Source: Apricaphanius iberus (lineage: Eukaryota; Chordata; Actinopteri; Cyprinodontiformes; Aphaniidae). Taken from it: 64,000 nucleotides of DNA. Every line of letters begins with the position of its first letter. The stretch's first letter is position 1. The notes under the pieces were generated by a model. That model did no database searches. It was given only the letters and a program-made list of their open reading frames with translations, and had not been told where the DNA came from. The translations under genes and the position numbers were made by a program. Where the stretch lies: assembly GCA_028564705.1 (NCBI GenBank), contig JAPXFQ010002085.1, positions 304,501-368,500 on the forward strand, given 5' to 3'. Shown here one piece after another: positions 45,018 to 57,390 of this stretch.

Positions 45018-45872
45018 TCATCTTTTCACTGTGGCAAACAGAACACGAGAATTGTTTTTGCAGTTTGTGATTGTTTCAGAGAAATACTTCTCCTTTGCTC
45101 CACGTAAAATCTGGTTAAACACACGAAGCACTTCTTTGTAAACCTCATAATGAACCTGGAGCTTTGACTTGCGCCATTTCGTATTAGTTGGGTTCCAGGA
45201 CGGTGGTGGAATAGATGAGAGTGCTCCTGTGGTTGAATTATTTAATGTTGATGCAGGTGGTGCTGCATCTGAGTTTTTCCGCTGAGATTCAGATGCAGGT
45301 GGTGCTGCTACTGTGGCTGAATCATTTCCTGTTACTTTTGGCGCAGATGGTGCAGTTGTGGCTGAATCCTTAACTGCGGCTGTTTCCTTTGCTGTAGATG
45401 CTGTAGATGCTGATGACATTGCTGCGACTGAATCTTTTGTCGGGGATGCAGGCCAAGCCTTTGCTGGCGAGCCTGGAGCTCTTCTCTCGCTCCTCTCTGC
45501 TCTCTCCTGCAGCTTTGGCCTTCCCCGATTCCGTAGAACATGAAGGAGGTTATCTGTCAGTCGTCTCACTCCACCTCTGCTCAAATGTGGGCCATTTGCT
45601 TTAAACAGATCATCGCGTTGCCTGAACAGATTAAAGTTCTTTATAAAATACAGTCCTCTTGACTCACAGACTTTGCACAGCCATGTATTCAATTTAAACA
45701 GCTGTGAGAATTTGTTTATCCTTCCATCGATGTTTGTAAGAGGTCCACTGATGAAAATCTGTATTGTCTCTTTGTCCAGACAATCAAGTATCTCAAAAAG
45801 TTTATTAAAGTTTTCTTTCAAGATTTCAGACTGTTTATTTATTACGTCCACTTCACCAACATGTATTACCAT
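45018..45872 (-). pseudogene. L2 LINE ORF1 SGNH/esterase-like domain fused to the pre-RT segment
   Basis: 284 codons. The start, VIHVGEVDVINKQSEILKE, corresponds to the conserved VIHVGTNDV block of the SGNH hydrolase-like ORF1 of fish L2/CR1 elements, but with TN changed to EV at the catalytic-block Asn. LFKANGPHLSRGG keeps the late DxxH-type block as NGPH. Upstream sequence to 46060 still reads as the missing N-terminal part with stops. An Ala/Ser/Pro-rich low-complexity linker (codons about 125-230) leads into WRKSKLQVHYEVYKEVLRVF ... LFATVKR, which belongs before RT in ORF2. The stop at 45018-45020 is in frame with the RT segment. Confidence 0.82.
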
Positions 45873-46151
45873 TTGTTTAATCCCAGGGTTATTTGTAATT
45901 TGTTTCCTTGTTTATAACATCTGTGATGTCAGAAACTTTGGCACTCGAATAGCTGCTTGTAAAGCATTCAGATTCCTCCAAAATAAGAACATCAGATTTC
46001 ATGGTTTCTATTTCTTATTACATTTTATCCACTTATGTCATTTTGTTTTGAGTTATTAATTTACTTTGATCAGTAGTGGTTAGTTACTATCTTGAGTGAT
46101 TAAATGTTTGTCTATTTCTTCTTTTGTAAATAAACTTTTGTAATTTGGAAA

Positions 46152-47520
46152 GTCAATGTTTTTATTTTTATTTTTTTTTATTTTTATTTTTATTTTTTTT
46201 ATTAGTGATTACTGTGGGTTCAATTTCCTGACGTCATGGACACTAAACCGAGACAAGAAGGGAGAAAGGAAGAAGGTGAAGAAAAGAAACCGGACCAACA
46301 GAGGCGCGAACTGACGACACAAGACAGGGAGGCAAACAAAGAACACAAGAAAACATCCCAGTCCTCCATCCTCTGAACCGGCAGGAGGCCTGGGCGCCAG
46401 GCACGGTCCCCACCGATCCAACGGACGGCACCAACCTATTCTACAAGCCCGGCACCCCCATAAGAGGTGCCCCAGTCAATCCAAGGAGGACGTCGGCCCG
46501 AAACAGCGGCCGCCCGACACACCGGACCACCCAGGACCCGCCCGACATGCACCAGGACCGAGCCAGGCCGCAACCGGGACCCCCGGCCCCAGGCATCGAG
46601 AGCCATCATCAATCAGCGGGCAGGAGCAACCATCACCGACGGGGAGTGATGGGGAGGGAAGAAGATGCATCAGGCCAGAGAGCAGCCAAACACCCAACCT
46701 GACAGGTAGACATAGACAGACAGAGACACTCATACGTACCCTCCCTCTTATGCGTACACATTCTTACAAATACAAGACATACGAATAGAGGACGCTGTAC
46801 ACTCATTCATACCCCCCATTCGTACACTATATTCCATACTCCCAGGCCCAGGGACAGACGCCCCAATAGAGAACCCTGCCCCTGCACCCAGGAGACAGAC
46901 CCCTTTGCCCACCAGGACGGGGACAAGCAGACCGCCAAGGCCCCCACACCGGCAAGAGCAGCCCACCAGCCCAGGACCCCGACCAGACGGCCTGATGTTC
47001 TATCCGGGCTCCGACCCCTGATGGTCCAACGAACAGGGGTGTGGAAAGACCCCCCAGCCTCTCTCCCCCCGCTCAATGTGGTGTTGTTGCGTGTTGTTCT
47101 AATGTGCACTTAAAACAGAGGGGTGGGACATGGGAATACTGCCGGGTACCCCCATCTCCCCCCCCCGGGCCCTCAGTGTCTAGATGCGTTTAAACAGTGG
47201 GTGCCGGCACCACAGGCGAGGCCCCCACAACGGGCCCCTATAGGGGGCCCCCCATGAGGGGTCCCGCCCCCAGCGCCAATGCGCCACACCGCCAGGTCCC
47301 TACATGTGCGTTCCATGTAAATGTTGCAAGTGTAAGTGTCTAAGTTGCTCAATAAAATCGGGACCCAGGCCGCCACCGGGTAGCGAAGACGGAAGCTCCA
47401 TCCCGCACCCCAGTGACGTGCCCACGTCCCAAGGCCTTGTGAATGGTAGAATGAAGTCACTGTTGTCATTTTTGTTCCACCCACATATGCCAAGCTTTAC
47501 GCTGGTAGGCCGCTAACCAG
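46152..47520 (-). mobile_element. GC-rich LINE-like 3' fragment with A-rich tail
   Basis: 46230-47430 is conspicuously GC-rich in an AT-rich neighbourhood, with C-runs and words such as CAGCCCACCAGCCCAGGACC. On the minus strand it ends in an A-rich tract of AATAAAA units (plus 46152-46201), as expected for the 3' end of a target-primed retrotransposon. The style resembles 3' UTRs of some fish LINEs. No RT is present and several minus frames of 60-106 codons have no recognised domain. Family unresolved. Confidence 0.55.
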
Positions 47521-48454
47521 ATTGGAGCCATTCCTAGAAATAGGTGGTGCCGCAAAAAATAATATTTTTCCATAAATTACTAATCTTATTGACTGTCATA
47601 AGCAGTCCTTTAACTAAAATAGCTGCATATATATATATATATATATAACATATATTATTTATTATTAGAAGCACTACAAAAATGGCAATGGTAAAAGTGG
47701 TATATTGTAAACGGTGCTTCCTTTTACCCGTGATAAAAGAGAGATCATATTTTCTTATGTACACAGCAGGGTCAACTATTGTCTGACTGATGAACAAACA
47801 GTTGGGCAATGCTTAAATCCCAATTGGAGTTTACACACACACACATGCGCTCACACAATAAAATCCCATAGTGTGTGTGAACAAACAGAGGATGAAAGGC
47901 AAGACAGCGAGGGGAAGAGCACATATAAAGAGCTGCTGTTTTATTAATGAACCTGGAAACAGGCTTGGGGATGAGTGTTTGTGAGTGTGTGCATGTGTTT
48001 TGGGTCACACACACTCACAAAGATGCACACGCAAAGGCTGTAATAAATTCACCCTAATTCATTCTCTCTTTTCTCTGGGGAAGAGCCAGCAGTTTGCCTG
48101 ATCCAAGGAAGCTTCAGGTTACCTACCATAAATAATTGATGCCCTGTCTCTGAGTTGCACTCACTTGCTTCTCTTTTTGCTGTCTGTATATCTATATGTT
48201 TGTTCTGTCTGGTTAATTTGTAACTTTTTTTCCCTTCTCTGTTTGTCTGCATATTAACATAACATACAAAAATGCTCCCTGCTGTATTTTTTTGTCAGAT
48301 TTATTGGAACACTTAGCAATTTTAGAGAGTTGGTATGTTTGCATGATTGCATATTCCTGTGTGAGAAAATGAATGGCGATAAGTAGGGTGAAGTTATGAG
48401 TAAGTAATTTTTTTAGGTCCAAATGCCCCCCTTAAGAATGCAAACCTAGTGACT
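47521..48454. other. Non-coding stretch with small (TA)n
   Basis: Contains (AT)n at about 47626-47647 and CA-rich words at 47831-47870 and 48000-48030. No gene seen. Confidence 0.4.
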
Positions 48455-49220
48455 TAGGGTGACGATTCGATTCAATTCTCAATTTATTTATGTTTACATT
48501 TATTTTAGAGGACAGAGACATATCTCATTTTTAGACTATTGTACGATCATTGGTTTTATGCATTACATTTTGTAGAGTAAATCTTATTTTAAAAGACAAA
48601 ATTCAAGCATGCATTTTTTTTTATTCTTGTGTAATGTATCACATTAGGCATTAATGGTAAAAATTTAAATAATTTAGTTACCATAATAGTGTAGCAGTCA
48701 TGTTTGAATAAATTAGAAACAGAGGGTGGCTGCCATCTAGTGACTCTTTATAGTTACTGCAGAACAACTGACGCACTATTCCAGACAGCTCATAGGACTG
48801 AGAAAAATGTAGCTAACTCGACGGGAACTCAAAAATTCCTCACTGGTGATTTGAGAGTAGAAGGAGCGGCTTTAGTTCTGCTCCTGCTGCTTCATCTAGC
48901 GTCAGCTACTGTGCTATGTAGACGTGAGGGGGATGTGATACAGGCAGTTAATATGTTACCAGGTGTTGTTGGGAGTTGTATGAGAACTAGCGAGTTACTT
49001 AGGGAAAATGCAATGTGTGGTTCTTTGTGATGAGGAAATCTGAGTAAATAGACGGTCGCCTACTAACTGTCGCTACGGAGTCCCGAGTGGGATGCACAGT
49101 AAACACAGAAGGAGGAGGTGACCACCATCCTCTTTTGGATTTAGATGCGCAAGGTTGTAACGTAAAAAAGTTGTAACATAATAATCGATTTCAATACAAA
49201 ATCAAGATCGTGACACCCTT

Positions 49221-49221
<1 letters not shown>
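48455..49221. mobile_element. hAT-like non-autonomous element
   Basis: The left end TAGGGTGACGATTCG and the right end CGTGACACCCTTA are imperfect inverted repeats, and both are followed by ATCGATT-type sub-terminal text common in fish hAT derivatives. The interior has a 108-codon forward frame without a known domain. The 8 bases on each side do not match, so the insertion is old or the right edge is masked by the (TA)n that follows. Confidence 0.55.

Positions 49222-49223
<2 letters not shown>

Positions 49224-49290
<67 letters not shown>
49224..49290. repeat. (TA)n microsatellite
   Basis: About 67 bp of TA dinucleotides, directly between two hAT-like ends. Confidence 0.95.
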
Positions 49291-49295
<5 letters not shown>

Positions 49296-49830
49296 TTGGG
49301 GAGTAAGAGAATATATGTACCAGCGTTACATATTTAGAATACTAATTATGAGTAACTGTAGTCCATTACAGTTTCTATTTTTAAACATGGTATTCAGAAT
49401 ACAGTTACTTTTGTAACTGTAATACCATTGGAATACTTGTGTGTTTTCCAATTTCCACCTGAAAGATGAATATATACATTTTGGGAAATGTGTGTCTCCG
49501 TGTTGTGTAGACTATCCCATAATACCCCTTGCCGAAACCATAGATATCCTATAGCCGTAACACTCCTGACTATCGAACACCACTGTAAACGTGAGTGGCC
49601 AAGTATTGATTCAGACCAGGAGCTGGAGGGGTTGGAGCCACAACCGCAGCCAAATAAAACTTCTAGCAGTCAAGGAAATTATGCATTCATTTCCTGGAAA
49701 TTCAAGCAAATTTTCACTCTAGAAAAGGAGCAGGGACAAAACCTGACATGTAATCTTTGTCTAACAGTTAACCTACTAGCTGCGTCCAACAGTGTTGTAC
49801 CTTAACTCGCTCACTTTTGGTCTGATGAAC
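49291..49830 (+). pseudogene. hAT element 5' part with BED-type finger remnant
   Basis: It starts with CAATGTTGGGGAGTAAGAGA, a typical end of a large fish hAT family (reading 'gcagtgttggggagtaac...'). In the forward frame 49488-49805 the segment SWKFKQIFTLEKEQGQNLTC followed by NLCLTVNLLAASNS resembles a BED finger (the C-x2-C pair is present; the His pair is lost after a stop at 49801). The transposase is not continued. I cannot fix a right end. Confidence 0.6.
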
Positions 49831-50129
49831 GTTATTATGAACGGATTCTGGCATTTGTGAACAGCACTCTCTCGCAGTTCATTTTTTTCAAGTAATGCCA
49901 GATTTCATTCGAGCATTTCTGACAAAAGCCCGTCTGAGCCATGGTGGTTAAAACGGGGGAAAACATAAAATCTGGCAACACTAGTCATCAAGTCGCACCT
50001 TGTATACTTCTGGTGTTAAACTGTAAAGTATGCTTGTAAACTCCAGTTTTTGCTGGAACAGCTGTAATTTGGAGTCAATGAATGAAGTGGCGTATTCGTG
50101 TTACCACCTAAAATATTTTTTGCAAAGGT

Positions 50130-50795
50130 TAGTGATAATCCAGGTGGGAAAATTCTTACATTTTTGTGTAAACTTGGCTGGTGGCTCTCAAGAAGCGCAG
50201 CATATCGACAACGATTGTCGAGATGTTAACTTCGGTGGACAGCCTGGACAGCCTTGTAAGATGGTAACACTTCAATCTTTCTCAAATTTTTTGATCACTT
50301 TTGCTACAGTATTTTGACTGATATGTAAAGCTTTGCTGATCTTCTTGTAGCCCTCACCTTTTTTGTGTAAATAAATTATTTCCTTTCTCAGATTTCTCTT
50401 CCATAGGTAGCCATTACTGACAGCACGAAATGGGAAGGGCTTTTCTTTGTAAAGTAATGCCCTTTTATGGTCACCTGTCTGCTGGACACCTCTTAAATGA
50501 ATCCATTAGACTCACCTGTGGTTGAATGTCTGTTAATTAGAAGTTTGTAGTCTTAATTGCGGCGCTTCTCCTATGACTATAATTGGGGTGTACTCATTTT
50601 TGCAACATGGGCTTGAATGAATTTGTTAGGCAAATCACTTTTTGTGTGTGCAAATGAACAAATCTTGTTTGCAATCAATGGCCCACATTTGTGGGAGTAT
50701 TTTGTAGTATAGTATATCATACAAAATGTTGTTTCTAAAAGGAAGCTAAAGGTTTTCTGACAAACGTAGTGAGGTGTACTTATTTATGCAGAGCA

Positions 50796-50800
<5 letters not shown>
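50130..50800 (-). pseudogene. Tc1/mariner-like transposase remnant, N-terminal HTH
   Basis: On the minus strand, about 50405-50287 reads [20 protein letters not shown] and continues [16 protein letters not shown] before a stop. This is the first helix-turn-helix (paired-type) of Tc1-like transposases, which binds the inverted repeats. After a stop and shift, CPGRP-type text appears. The right flank (GAGGTGTACTTATTTATGCA, 50771-50790) has the look of a Tc1-family terminus and abuts a (TA)n. No catalytic domain remains. Confidence 0.7.

Positions 50801-50871
<71 letters not shown>
50799..50871. repeat. (TA)n microsatellite
   Basis: About 73 bp of TA with one CA interruption near 50856. Confidence 0.95.
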
Positions 50872-52780
50872 GTCCCACAGGGACCCAACCCTGGTTACCA
50901 AGGGTTAAGTGCTGCTTTTCCCTCTAACATTCATCTTGTCTTATTCCTCTCAGATCTCAATGTCACTTCCATTAACTCTTTTCCACACCATGCTTTTTTA
51001 CAAAAATTTTCCTATCTTAAATCTGCAACTAACTCTGCAGCTGCAGAGTAAAAATGAATATCACATGTAGAATAAATTACATTAATGAGAGAGCTTTCTT
51101 GCCCCTTGACTCAATCCATTTCTTCTGATAGCCTTACACCAACTGTCAGGTTTTTATTTCAGTGGTTTTGCTTTTTCTGGTGTGTGTTTTTTCTATGAAA
51201 AGTCACAGCACAATGTAAAAATTGGAAATTACTTTAATAGACTTCGGGCAGCCAAGGTATTCACATAAGCTTTCAGTGTATGCTCATTCTTAATGTCCAA
51301 ATGGTCAAAATTTTACTTAAGCCCTTCAAAAGCTGTACAGTTAACAGTTATGTATTTCAATACTGTTTTAGTAATTTTTTGTCTCAAAGAAATGGTGGAG
51401 AAGGCTGTATAGTGAAATCCAAAGCTACATTTCATGCCGTGCGCGTGTGTGCATGTGTGTTCCTGTTCAGAATTCAAACTTGTGTTTGAGAGAGAGAGAG
51501 AGAGAGAGAGGAGCATGTTTATGCTGATTGGTTCTTTGCAGAGAGACTGTCAAGAGTCAAGAGTCCCTAATCCTTGCCATCAGAGACTTCTCAGCACACA
51601 CATGCATGCACACACTAACAAATTCACACACATTCTTATCAGGTTGCCCAGTGAACCATTATGATGCACTGTGTAAGAGTGTGTGTGTGCTCTGATGAGG
51701 GGATACCAGTCCTCCCATGACAGAAGAAATCCTGTTCAATGGAAGCTCTGGATATTCTAACTGGTTAATGTGTGTTGATGTGTTTCTCTGTGTGTATCCC
51801 CATAAAGCAAGTCATAGAGCCCAAACCTGCCTCACTGCCAGTCTAGCTTGGTCCAATTCTCCACCTGCCCTGTTGCAAGTTGTTGATTTATAAGAAAGAA
51901 AGGACTGGTAAAGGAACACCAACTAAATATTCATCATGAGTCTATGAACTGCTGTTTTTGTCACATATTGTATAAAACATTTATTTAAGGTAAAGTTGGG
52001 ATTTTGTCTGAGGCAACTGTTAGGTTTTCACCAATTAAGCATTTTACATCCAAGTATTTAAGTGCATAACACAAACTGAAAACTGAGTTTTTTTCAATGT
52101 CCTTAATACCCATATCACACTATTACAATTCTCCTTGGTGACTGTCATATGTATTTGACAATGTAGTATACACAGTTTCACTACCAGCTAAGCCATGCTG
52201 CCAATGTTTTATTGTTTTGTTTTTTGGACTAGTTGAAAAATGTTGTGCTGTAACCTTTGCAAACATAAGAATCTCTTCATACTACACATATATTGGCCAC
52301 TGCTACATAATCAATGTAATGTCAAAGCACAGACCAAATAATATTTATTATCATACTAGGCTATGCAGGCATTCTGTATGCACTGCTAAGGATTCACTAA
52401 CATTGGGATGGTGAAAGATCAGCAAAGCTTCATCTGAGACACAGTTACCAAATGTCCTGTTTATTCAGCTAATAACTATTTGACCACTAAGAGACTCTGA
52501 AGGCATGTTTTGGCTGGAACTGCACAATGTATTGTAAACATATCATCGATCAGTGTGTGCAATATTCATATAGCCAAAGACTGTTTGGAGTGCAATGATT
52601 GTTGGCTAATATATTCTAGTTGTTAGAAACTTTTATTTTACCTGTCTGTGGGAGCGAGTGAGACATAGTCTCTCATCAGCAGATGCTCCCACCCTCACAT
52701 TGTCTAAAGTGCTAAAGGTCACAGAATGCAGAAAGCATTTATGTGAAAAAGAGGAAAGAAAATATATTAAAACCAGGGCT
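50872..52780. other. Non-coding stretch
   Basis: Contains a (GA)n run at about 51488-51511 and CA/TG-rich stretches near 51440-51470 and 51595-51640. No gene or classified repeat is supported. Confidence 0.4.
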
Positions 52781-52907
52781 GAGCGATATGGCTAAATTTT
52801 TATATCCCGATATAGCTCAGTTTATATCCCAATAATGATATACTTCACGATCCAGGAATTTTTCTGTTAATTTATTTCAATAATAGTTTATAAAAAATTA
52901 CAACATG
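52781..52907. repeat. hAT-derived repeat interrupted by the DIRS-order element
   Basis: The phrase CAGGGCTGAGCGATATGG followed by ATATCCCGATATA and AATGATATACTTCACGAT is typical of a common teleost hAT-derived repeat. The DIRS-order element begins directly after it at 52908. Confidence 0.5.
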
Positions 52908-53100
52908 GAAATGTAAGTTAATATGTTAACTTAGGTTCGTGAGCTGGACCACGCCTCATATTCAGTATTCTCTCACTAATCTACTCGGATCCGACTCACC
53001 TGGCATCTCACACCTGAATTCCATTCCTAATTACTCTGTGATCTATTTAAACCCGAGCACCTAGCCATCAGCGTCGCTCAGACTGTGGTCTCGTAAACCC
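52908..53100 (+). repeat. Split direct repeat A1
   Basis: 193 bp, same as 57558-57750. It starts GAAATG, followed by the near-palindrome AAGTTAATATGTTAACTT and then GGACCACGCC, and ends TCTCGTAAACCC. It probably contains the promoter. Confidence 0.93.
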
Positions 53101-53131
53101 GCCTTGGTTAGCGAAGACAAGCTCTATTTTC

Positions 53132-55131
53132 ATGGATGTGCTTACCCTTTATCCTTCCGAATCCGATGAGGAGCTTTTCTCCAGCGAGACTTCCATCATT
53201 GGACCATCACCTCCATCCGTGGTCCGTCAAGTCTCTCGCTGTGCCAGGCTTCCATCGGCTCATCGGGATTCCAGCCAGTCCTCTCAGTCAACCAGAGCTC
53301 TTCCATCTGGCTCCGCGCAGTCGGATCCCTCTCCAGCGACTTCCGCGCCTTGAGATCGGCGCCCTTCTCTATCTCATCCCCGCACATCTAACTCCCTTCG
53401 TTCTTTTCTCGAGGCTTCGCCTCCCCGTTTTTCTTCTCTGGCTTCGGGCCGCTCGGTCCAAGTTTCCTCCCATTCCCGCAGTGCGTCCTCATCGCGCCCC
53501 GGGACTTCTTCTGGAGTTCAGCGGTCCTCAGTAGGCGCTGCAGGCCGATCGGCTCCAAGCTTCTCTACGTCCCGATCACTTCAGGCTCCCTGTTCGCCAC
53601 AAGGTAAGCACTTTCCTCCCGATCTCTCTGGCAGTCCAGCTCGGAGGGCTTCTCCTCCCCGTTCCCGTCCGGCTTCATTCCGGATGAGTAAGTCACCCAG
53701 AGTTCGTCGTTCTTCTGCCTCCGTCTCCAACCGTCCGGACATGTCTGGGTGGACAGTAACCCCCTTTGCAATCTTCACTCAGGGAAAGAGGCATCCCCTT
53801 TAGCCGTTCTGCTAATAAATTTTGCCTCTTCAAGCTCCTTTTTCCCTCTACTTCACCGATAACCAAAGCTTCCTCCTCCCATAATCTACTTCCTACTTCA
53901 GCCTCAATCGTCACTTCTTCTCAGAGCACATCCCAGCCCTCAGCTGCCGGGCCAACATCCACAGCTCCCCCTGTTGGCGGGGAAGCTTCTTCCGTCTCAT
54001 TTCCCTCAAATTTGGCCTCATTCGTAACAAATCTTTTCTGTTCCTTAGCATCTCAGTCCGGATCTTCGTTTAATCAATCAACTCCTTTCCCCCACATTCC
54101 CCCTTCTATGTTTCCTACAGGTTCAACTCAGGCTTCCACCCATGCTTCAGGAACCCCTTCTAACCCTTCAATATTACCAACAGGCTCAAATGTCCAAAAA
54201 CCTATTGCTGCATTACCTCAAAATTCTACTGGTCCGCCGTCTCAGTTGCCATCTTCATCTATTCACACACCAGCTCCTAACCATTACACTCTTTCCACAG
54301 CAGTACCCCCCCATTCGGCCACCCTCTTCCATCAATCGCCCTTCCCCAGTTTCACCCGCTCTCCGACAACAAATTTTGAACGGTAATTACATCGATTTGG
54401 CTCTCCTTCTCTAGGTCTCTCAGATCAGCCCCGGGAGGTGCAGACCGGTATGGGGCAGATGCAGCTAGGTTCAGCTCTTAGCTCCAGCTCCAAAGATCTG
54501 ACCCCCACAGAGTTCGCTTTTGCATTCTCCCTTTATAGGGACATCATTTGCTCAGTATTTCCAGACCGGCAGACTGAATTAGATGATTATTTATCTATTG
54601 TCCTTGACATGGCCCATAGATTTGGAGGAACAGGGTTTTACCGATATCATGTTCTTTTTTTCATCCCAGGCAGCGGGTCGTCTGGCCCAATTCAACCAAG
54701 GTACATACTGGGGTTGTCTAGACTCAGAGTTATATTGCCGCATCTTTGCAGCTCGTGCATCCCTATCTTGCAGCCTCTGCAGCGCTCCCTCCCACCCTGC
54801 TACTGCATGTACACTTGTTACTCCTCTCCGTCCTCGGCTATCATCGGCACGCAGCTCATCAGTCCCCAACCGTTTGTCCTCAGCTGCCCCTCCCCCTCCA
54901 ATGATTCCTAAATCTCTGCCACAACAGTCTAAACCAAATGCACCAGTCTCCGGGGGTATGGATAAGCGCGGCCGTCCCAACCTTTACCAGGGTGGTAGGA
55001 TGGTGTGCAACAATTTCAAAGACCTCGGTTGCTCAGCCTCTAGCTGCGGGCTCTTGCATACCTGCTCCTTCTGGGGAGGGGCACATGCTCGTAACACCTG
55101 CCCCCATAACCCCACTTCCAAAGCAGATTGA
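53132..55131 (+). pseudogene. DIRS-order Gag-like gene, interrupted
   Basis: Begins ATG 53132 (MDVLTLYPSESDEELFSSE), 32 bp past A1. The first frame stops at 53353; later parts lie in other frames. A Ser/Thr/Pro-rich stretch (53766-54386) is followed by a segment starting FAFSLYRDIICSVFPDRQTE (54504 on) and then, in another frame, FFSSQAAGRLAQFNQGTYWG and a Cys/His module ending at 55131: CNNFKDLGCSASSCGLLHTC, then SFWGGAHARNTCPHNP. DIRS-type Gag proteins carry this module with CSFCGGAHAR; here the Cys is Trp. At least three frame changes or stops exist. Confidence 0.75.
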
Positions 55132-55161
55132 CTGATACAGCACCTCGCCACTCCCATCACG

Positions 55162-56690
55162 GTGAGCGCTCTGATCTCTGCTTTGGCCAGCCACCCCGAT
55201 AGGGAATTTGTCGATTTCTTGGTTAAGGGTTTCACACACAGGTTCCACCCAGGCATTGAAGTTTTTCCTGATTCCTCAACTTACTGTTCTAACCTTTTAT
55301 CTGCCCTTTCTGATCCCGATACAGTCGATTCTTTACTCCTTAAAGAGGTTAAGGAGGGTTTCATGATCGGTCCTTTCGCTCGCTCCCCTTTTGCAGTTTT
55401 TCTAATCAGCCCCCTTGGGGTAGCAACCCGCAAATACTCTGGAAAGAAAAGACTGATTATCGACCTGTCGGCACTTCACAATTCCTCTGTCCACAGTATC
55501 AATAGCCTTATAACCATTTCCTGATTTCTCAATGCAGTACGTCACTATAGATCATGCTATTCGACTCATCCGTTTAGCAGGTCGTAATGCATGGCTTTCT
55601 AAAGCAGACATTACTAGTGCCTTCAAGGTCCTTCCCCCTTCATCCAGACTTTTGGCGTTTCTTTGGGGTCTTTTGGAAAGGAGCTTATTGCTTCGCAGTC
55701 AGACTTACCTTTGGTTGCAGAAGTAGCCCCCGGATCTTCGACTCCCTTTCCGAGGCTTTGTGTTGGATTCTCCTTAACACTTACCGCCTCCCTTACGTCC
55801 TTCATCTCCTCGATGATTTTCTTGTCATCACCCCTGCCTCATCTCCTTCTTTTCTCGGCCTCCGTAACCTAACCGAAGCATTCTTCAACATCGGAGTTCC
55901 CCTGTCAGAAGAGAAGACTATAGGTCCTCATACTTCTCTAGAATTCCTGGGTATTACTCTCAATTCTTCCACTTTTCAAGCTTCTCTGCCACTCGAGAAG
56001 GTTCACCGAATCTCTCTGATTCTTTCTAACTTCATCTTAGCCAACTATTGCTCCAAACAACAGATTCTGTCTCTTTTAGGTCATCTCAACTATGCAATGT
56101 GAATTATTCCGCAGGGGAGATCTTTCATTTCCCACCTTCTTTCAACCGCAGCAAACATCCCTTCGCTTCATGGTCGTCTTGCCATTGAAGAACCTTGCCG
56201 GATGGAAATGCGCCTCTGGCAAGAATTTATTTCATCTTGGAACGGTGTTTCATTCTTCTATAATGACTTCATTTCTTATCCAGATGACATCCAGCTATTT
56301 ACTGACGCAGCACCCTCTACGGGCTTTGGCGGTTTCTACAATGGAAGGTGGTTTGCTTCAACATGGCCCTCCGAGTTCGAACGTTTGCAGCTCCAGTCAG
56401 CCTCTCTCTCATCCGCTCATTATGAAATCTATCCTGTTGTAATTGCAGCCCTACTTTGGGGGCACGAATGGTCTCAACACTGTATCCTTATTCATTCAGA
56501 TAACTCTGATGTTGTTGAGATCATAAACAAAGGCCGATCACGTTCAACCTTCATCATGCAGTTCATTCGAAGACTCACTCGGGCGCCAGCCAAACTTCAT
56601 TCATTCTCCGTGCTGCTCATGTATCTAACCATCGGAATTCCATCGCTGATTCACTCTCTCGCCTCTCTTTCCAGAAATTCAGGTCCTTGG
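55162..56690 (+). pseudogene. DIRS-order reverse transcriptase and RNase H, interrupted
   Basis: Starts with MSALISALASHPDREFVDFL, with RT text following: KKRLIIDLSALHNSS, then (after a frame change near 55524-55587) the palm with YVLHLLDDFLVITPASS, where LLDD is the catalytic box, and LEFLGITLNSSTF. A TGA at 56100-56102 separates this from RNase H, which continues in the same frame: DIQLFTDAAPSTGFGGFYNG (first Asp), SSAHYEIYPVVIAALLWGHE (Glu), ILIHSDNSDVVEIINKGRS (Asp). The text after RAPAKLHSF is degenerate. These enzymes copy the element RNA into a circular DNA. Confidence 0.88.
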
Positions 56691-56759
56691 CTCCAGACGC
56701 AGATCCTCATCCAACTCCGATCCCACTGTTTTCAGCAACCATTTACAACAAACTACACA

Positions 56760-57370
56760 GCTTCAAGACCTCTCCATCATTTCTCAGAACGCTATCCTCA
56801 ACAGCATTGCTCCTAGAACTCTCTCATCTTATCTTTCAAGATGGAACAGTTTTTAAAAGTTTCTATGTAACGAATAACCTTCCATTCCCTTCACTCATCC
56901 CGTCTTCTATTCGCCTCTTCATTACCTGTCCACATCCAATCCTATAAATCCGCGTTTCTACTATTCAATCATACCTTTCTGGCATTAATTTCTTCATTAA
57001 ACTGGCTACCGCCAACTCCCGTCCAGCTCTCTCCGTTAGCCACATATCCATGCTGCTCAAAGGTCTTAAGAATCAAGAAACACCTTAACCTAATCACCGA
57101 TTCCTATAACCTCTGACCTCCTTACCCGCTGCATCCACACAATCTGTTACGGTTACTCTCCTCCTCTAATCAATCCCGTTTAGATCTGGCATCAACCCTG
57201 ATAATTATTCAATCCACTCCATCCGCACGGGCGCAGGCACTTCAGCTTCTCAGTTAGGCATTTCCGACAAGACTATTCAAATCCTAGGTCATTTGTCATC
57301 CTCAGCATACCGTTCTTACATTCATAATAATCTCGACGATCTGCACCATGCTCATTCCTTGCTTTGTTAA
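56760..57370 (+). pseudogene. Tyrosine recombinase (YR) of DIRS-order element, interrupted
   Basis: The N-terminal core-binding region begins about 56780 (NSIAPRTLSSYLSRWNSF), then a frame change, then SFYVTNNLPFPSLIPSS and, after another break, VSTIQSYLSGINFFIKLA. The C-terminal catalytic part is open from about 57206 to the stop at 57368-57370: SIHSIRTGAGTSASQLGIS with the H-x-x-R pair (HSIR), then ILGHLSSSAYRSYI with the late His and the Tyr nucleophile candidate. The arm between (57100-57205) has stops. In live elements this enzyme recombines the circular DNA copy into the genome, in place of an integrase. Confidence 0.85.
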
Positions 57371-57390
57371 ATAATGACCAACTTTGGGGA

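Larger units (their letters stand above)
43163..46060 (-). mobile_element. L2-type LINE, rearranged and dead
   Basis: On the minus strand from 46060 to 43163: an SGNH/esterase-like ORF1 region, the segment just before RT, RT, the C-terminal region and a 3' tail (plus text GGCAAGGCAAGTTTATTTGT ... CAAAGTGCTTCACAG) found at the ends of many fish LINEs. The apurinic endonuclease that should lie between ORF1 and RT is missing, so an internal deletion joined the two. Stops and shifts are scattered through the last third. Confidence 0.85.

Noticed and set aside
47613..47809. Minus-strand small ORF near (TA)n
   Set aside because: Low-complexity, AT-driven frame without domain or context.
53136..53534. 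Forward 132-codon frame overlapping the DIRS gag start
   Set aside because: It overlaps the gag-like frame starting MDVLTLYPSE in another phase. It may hold out-of-frame gag continuation but is not a separate gene.
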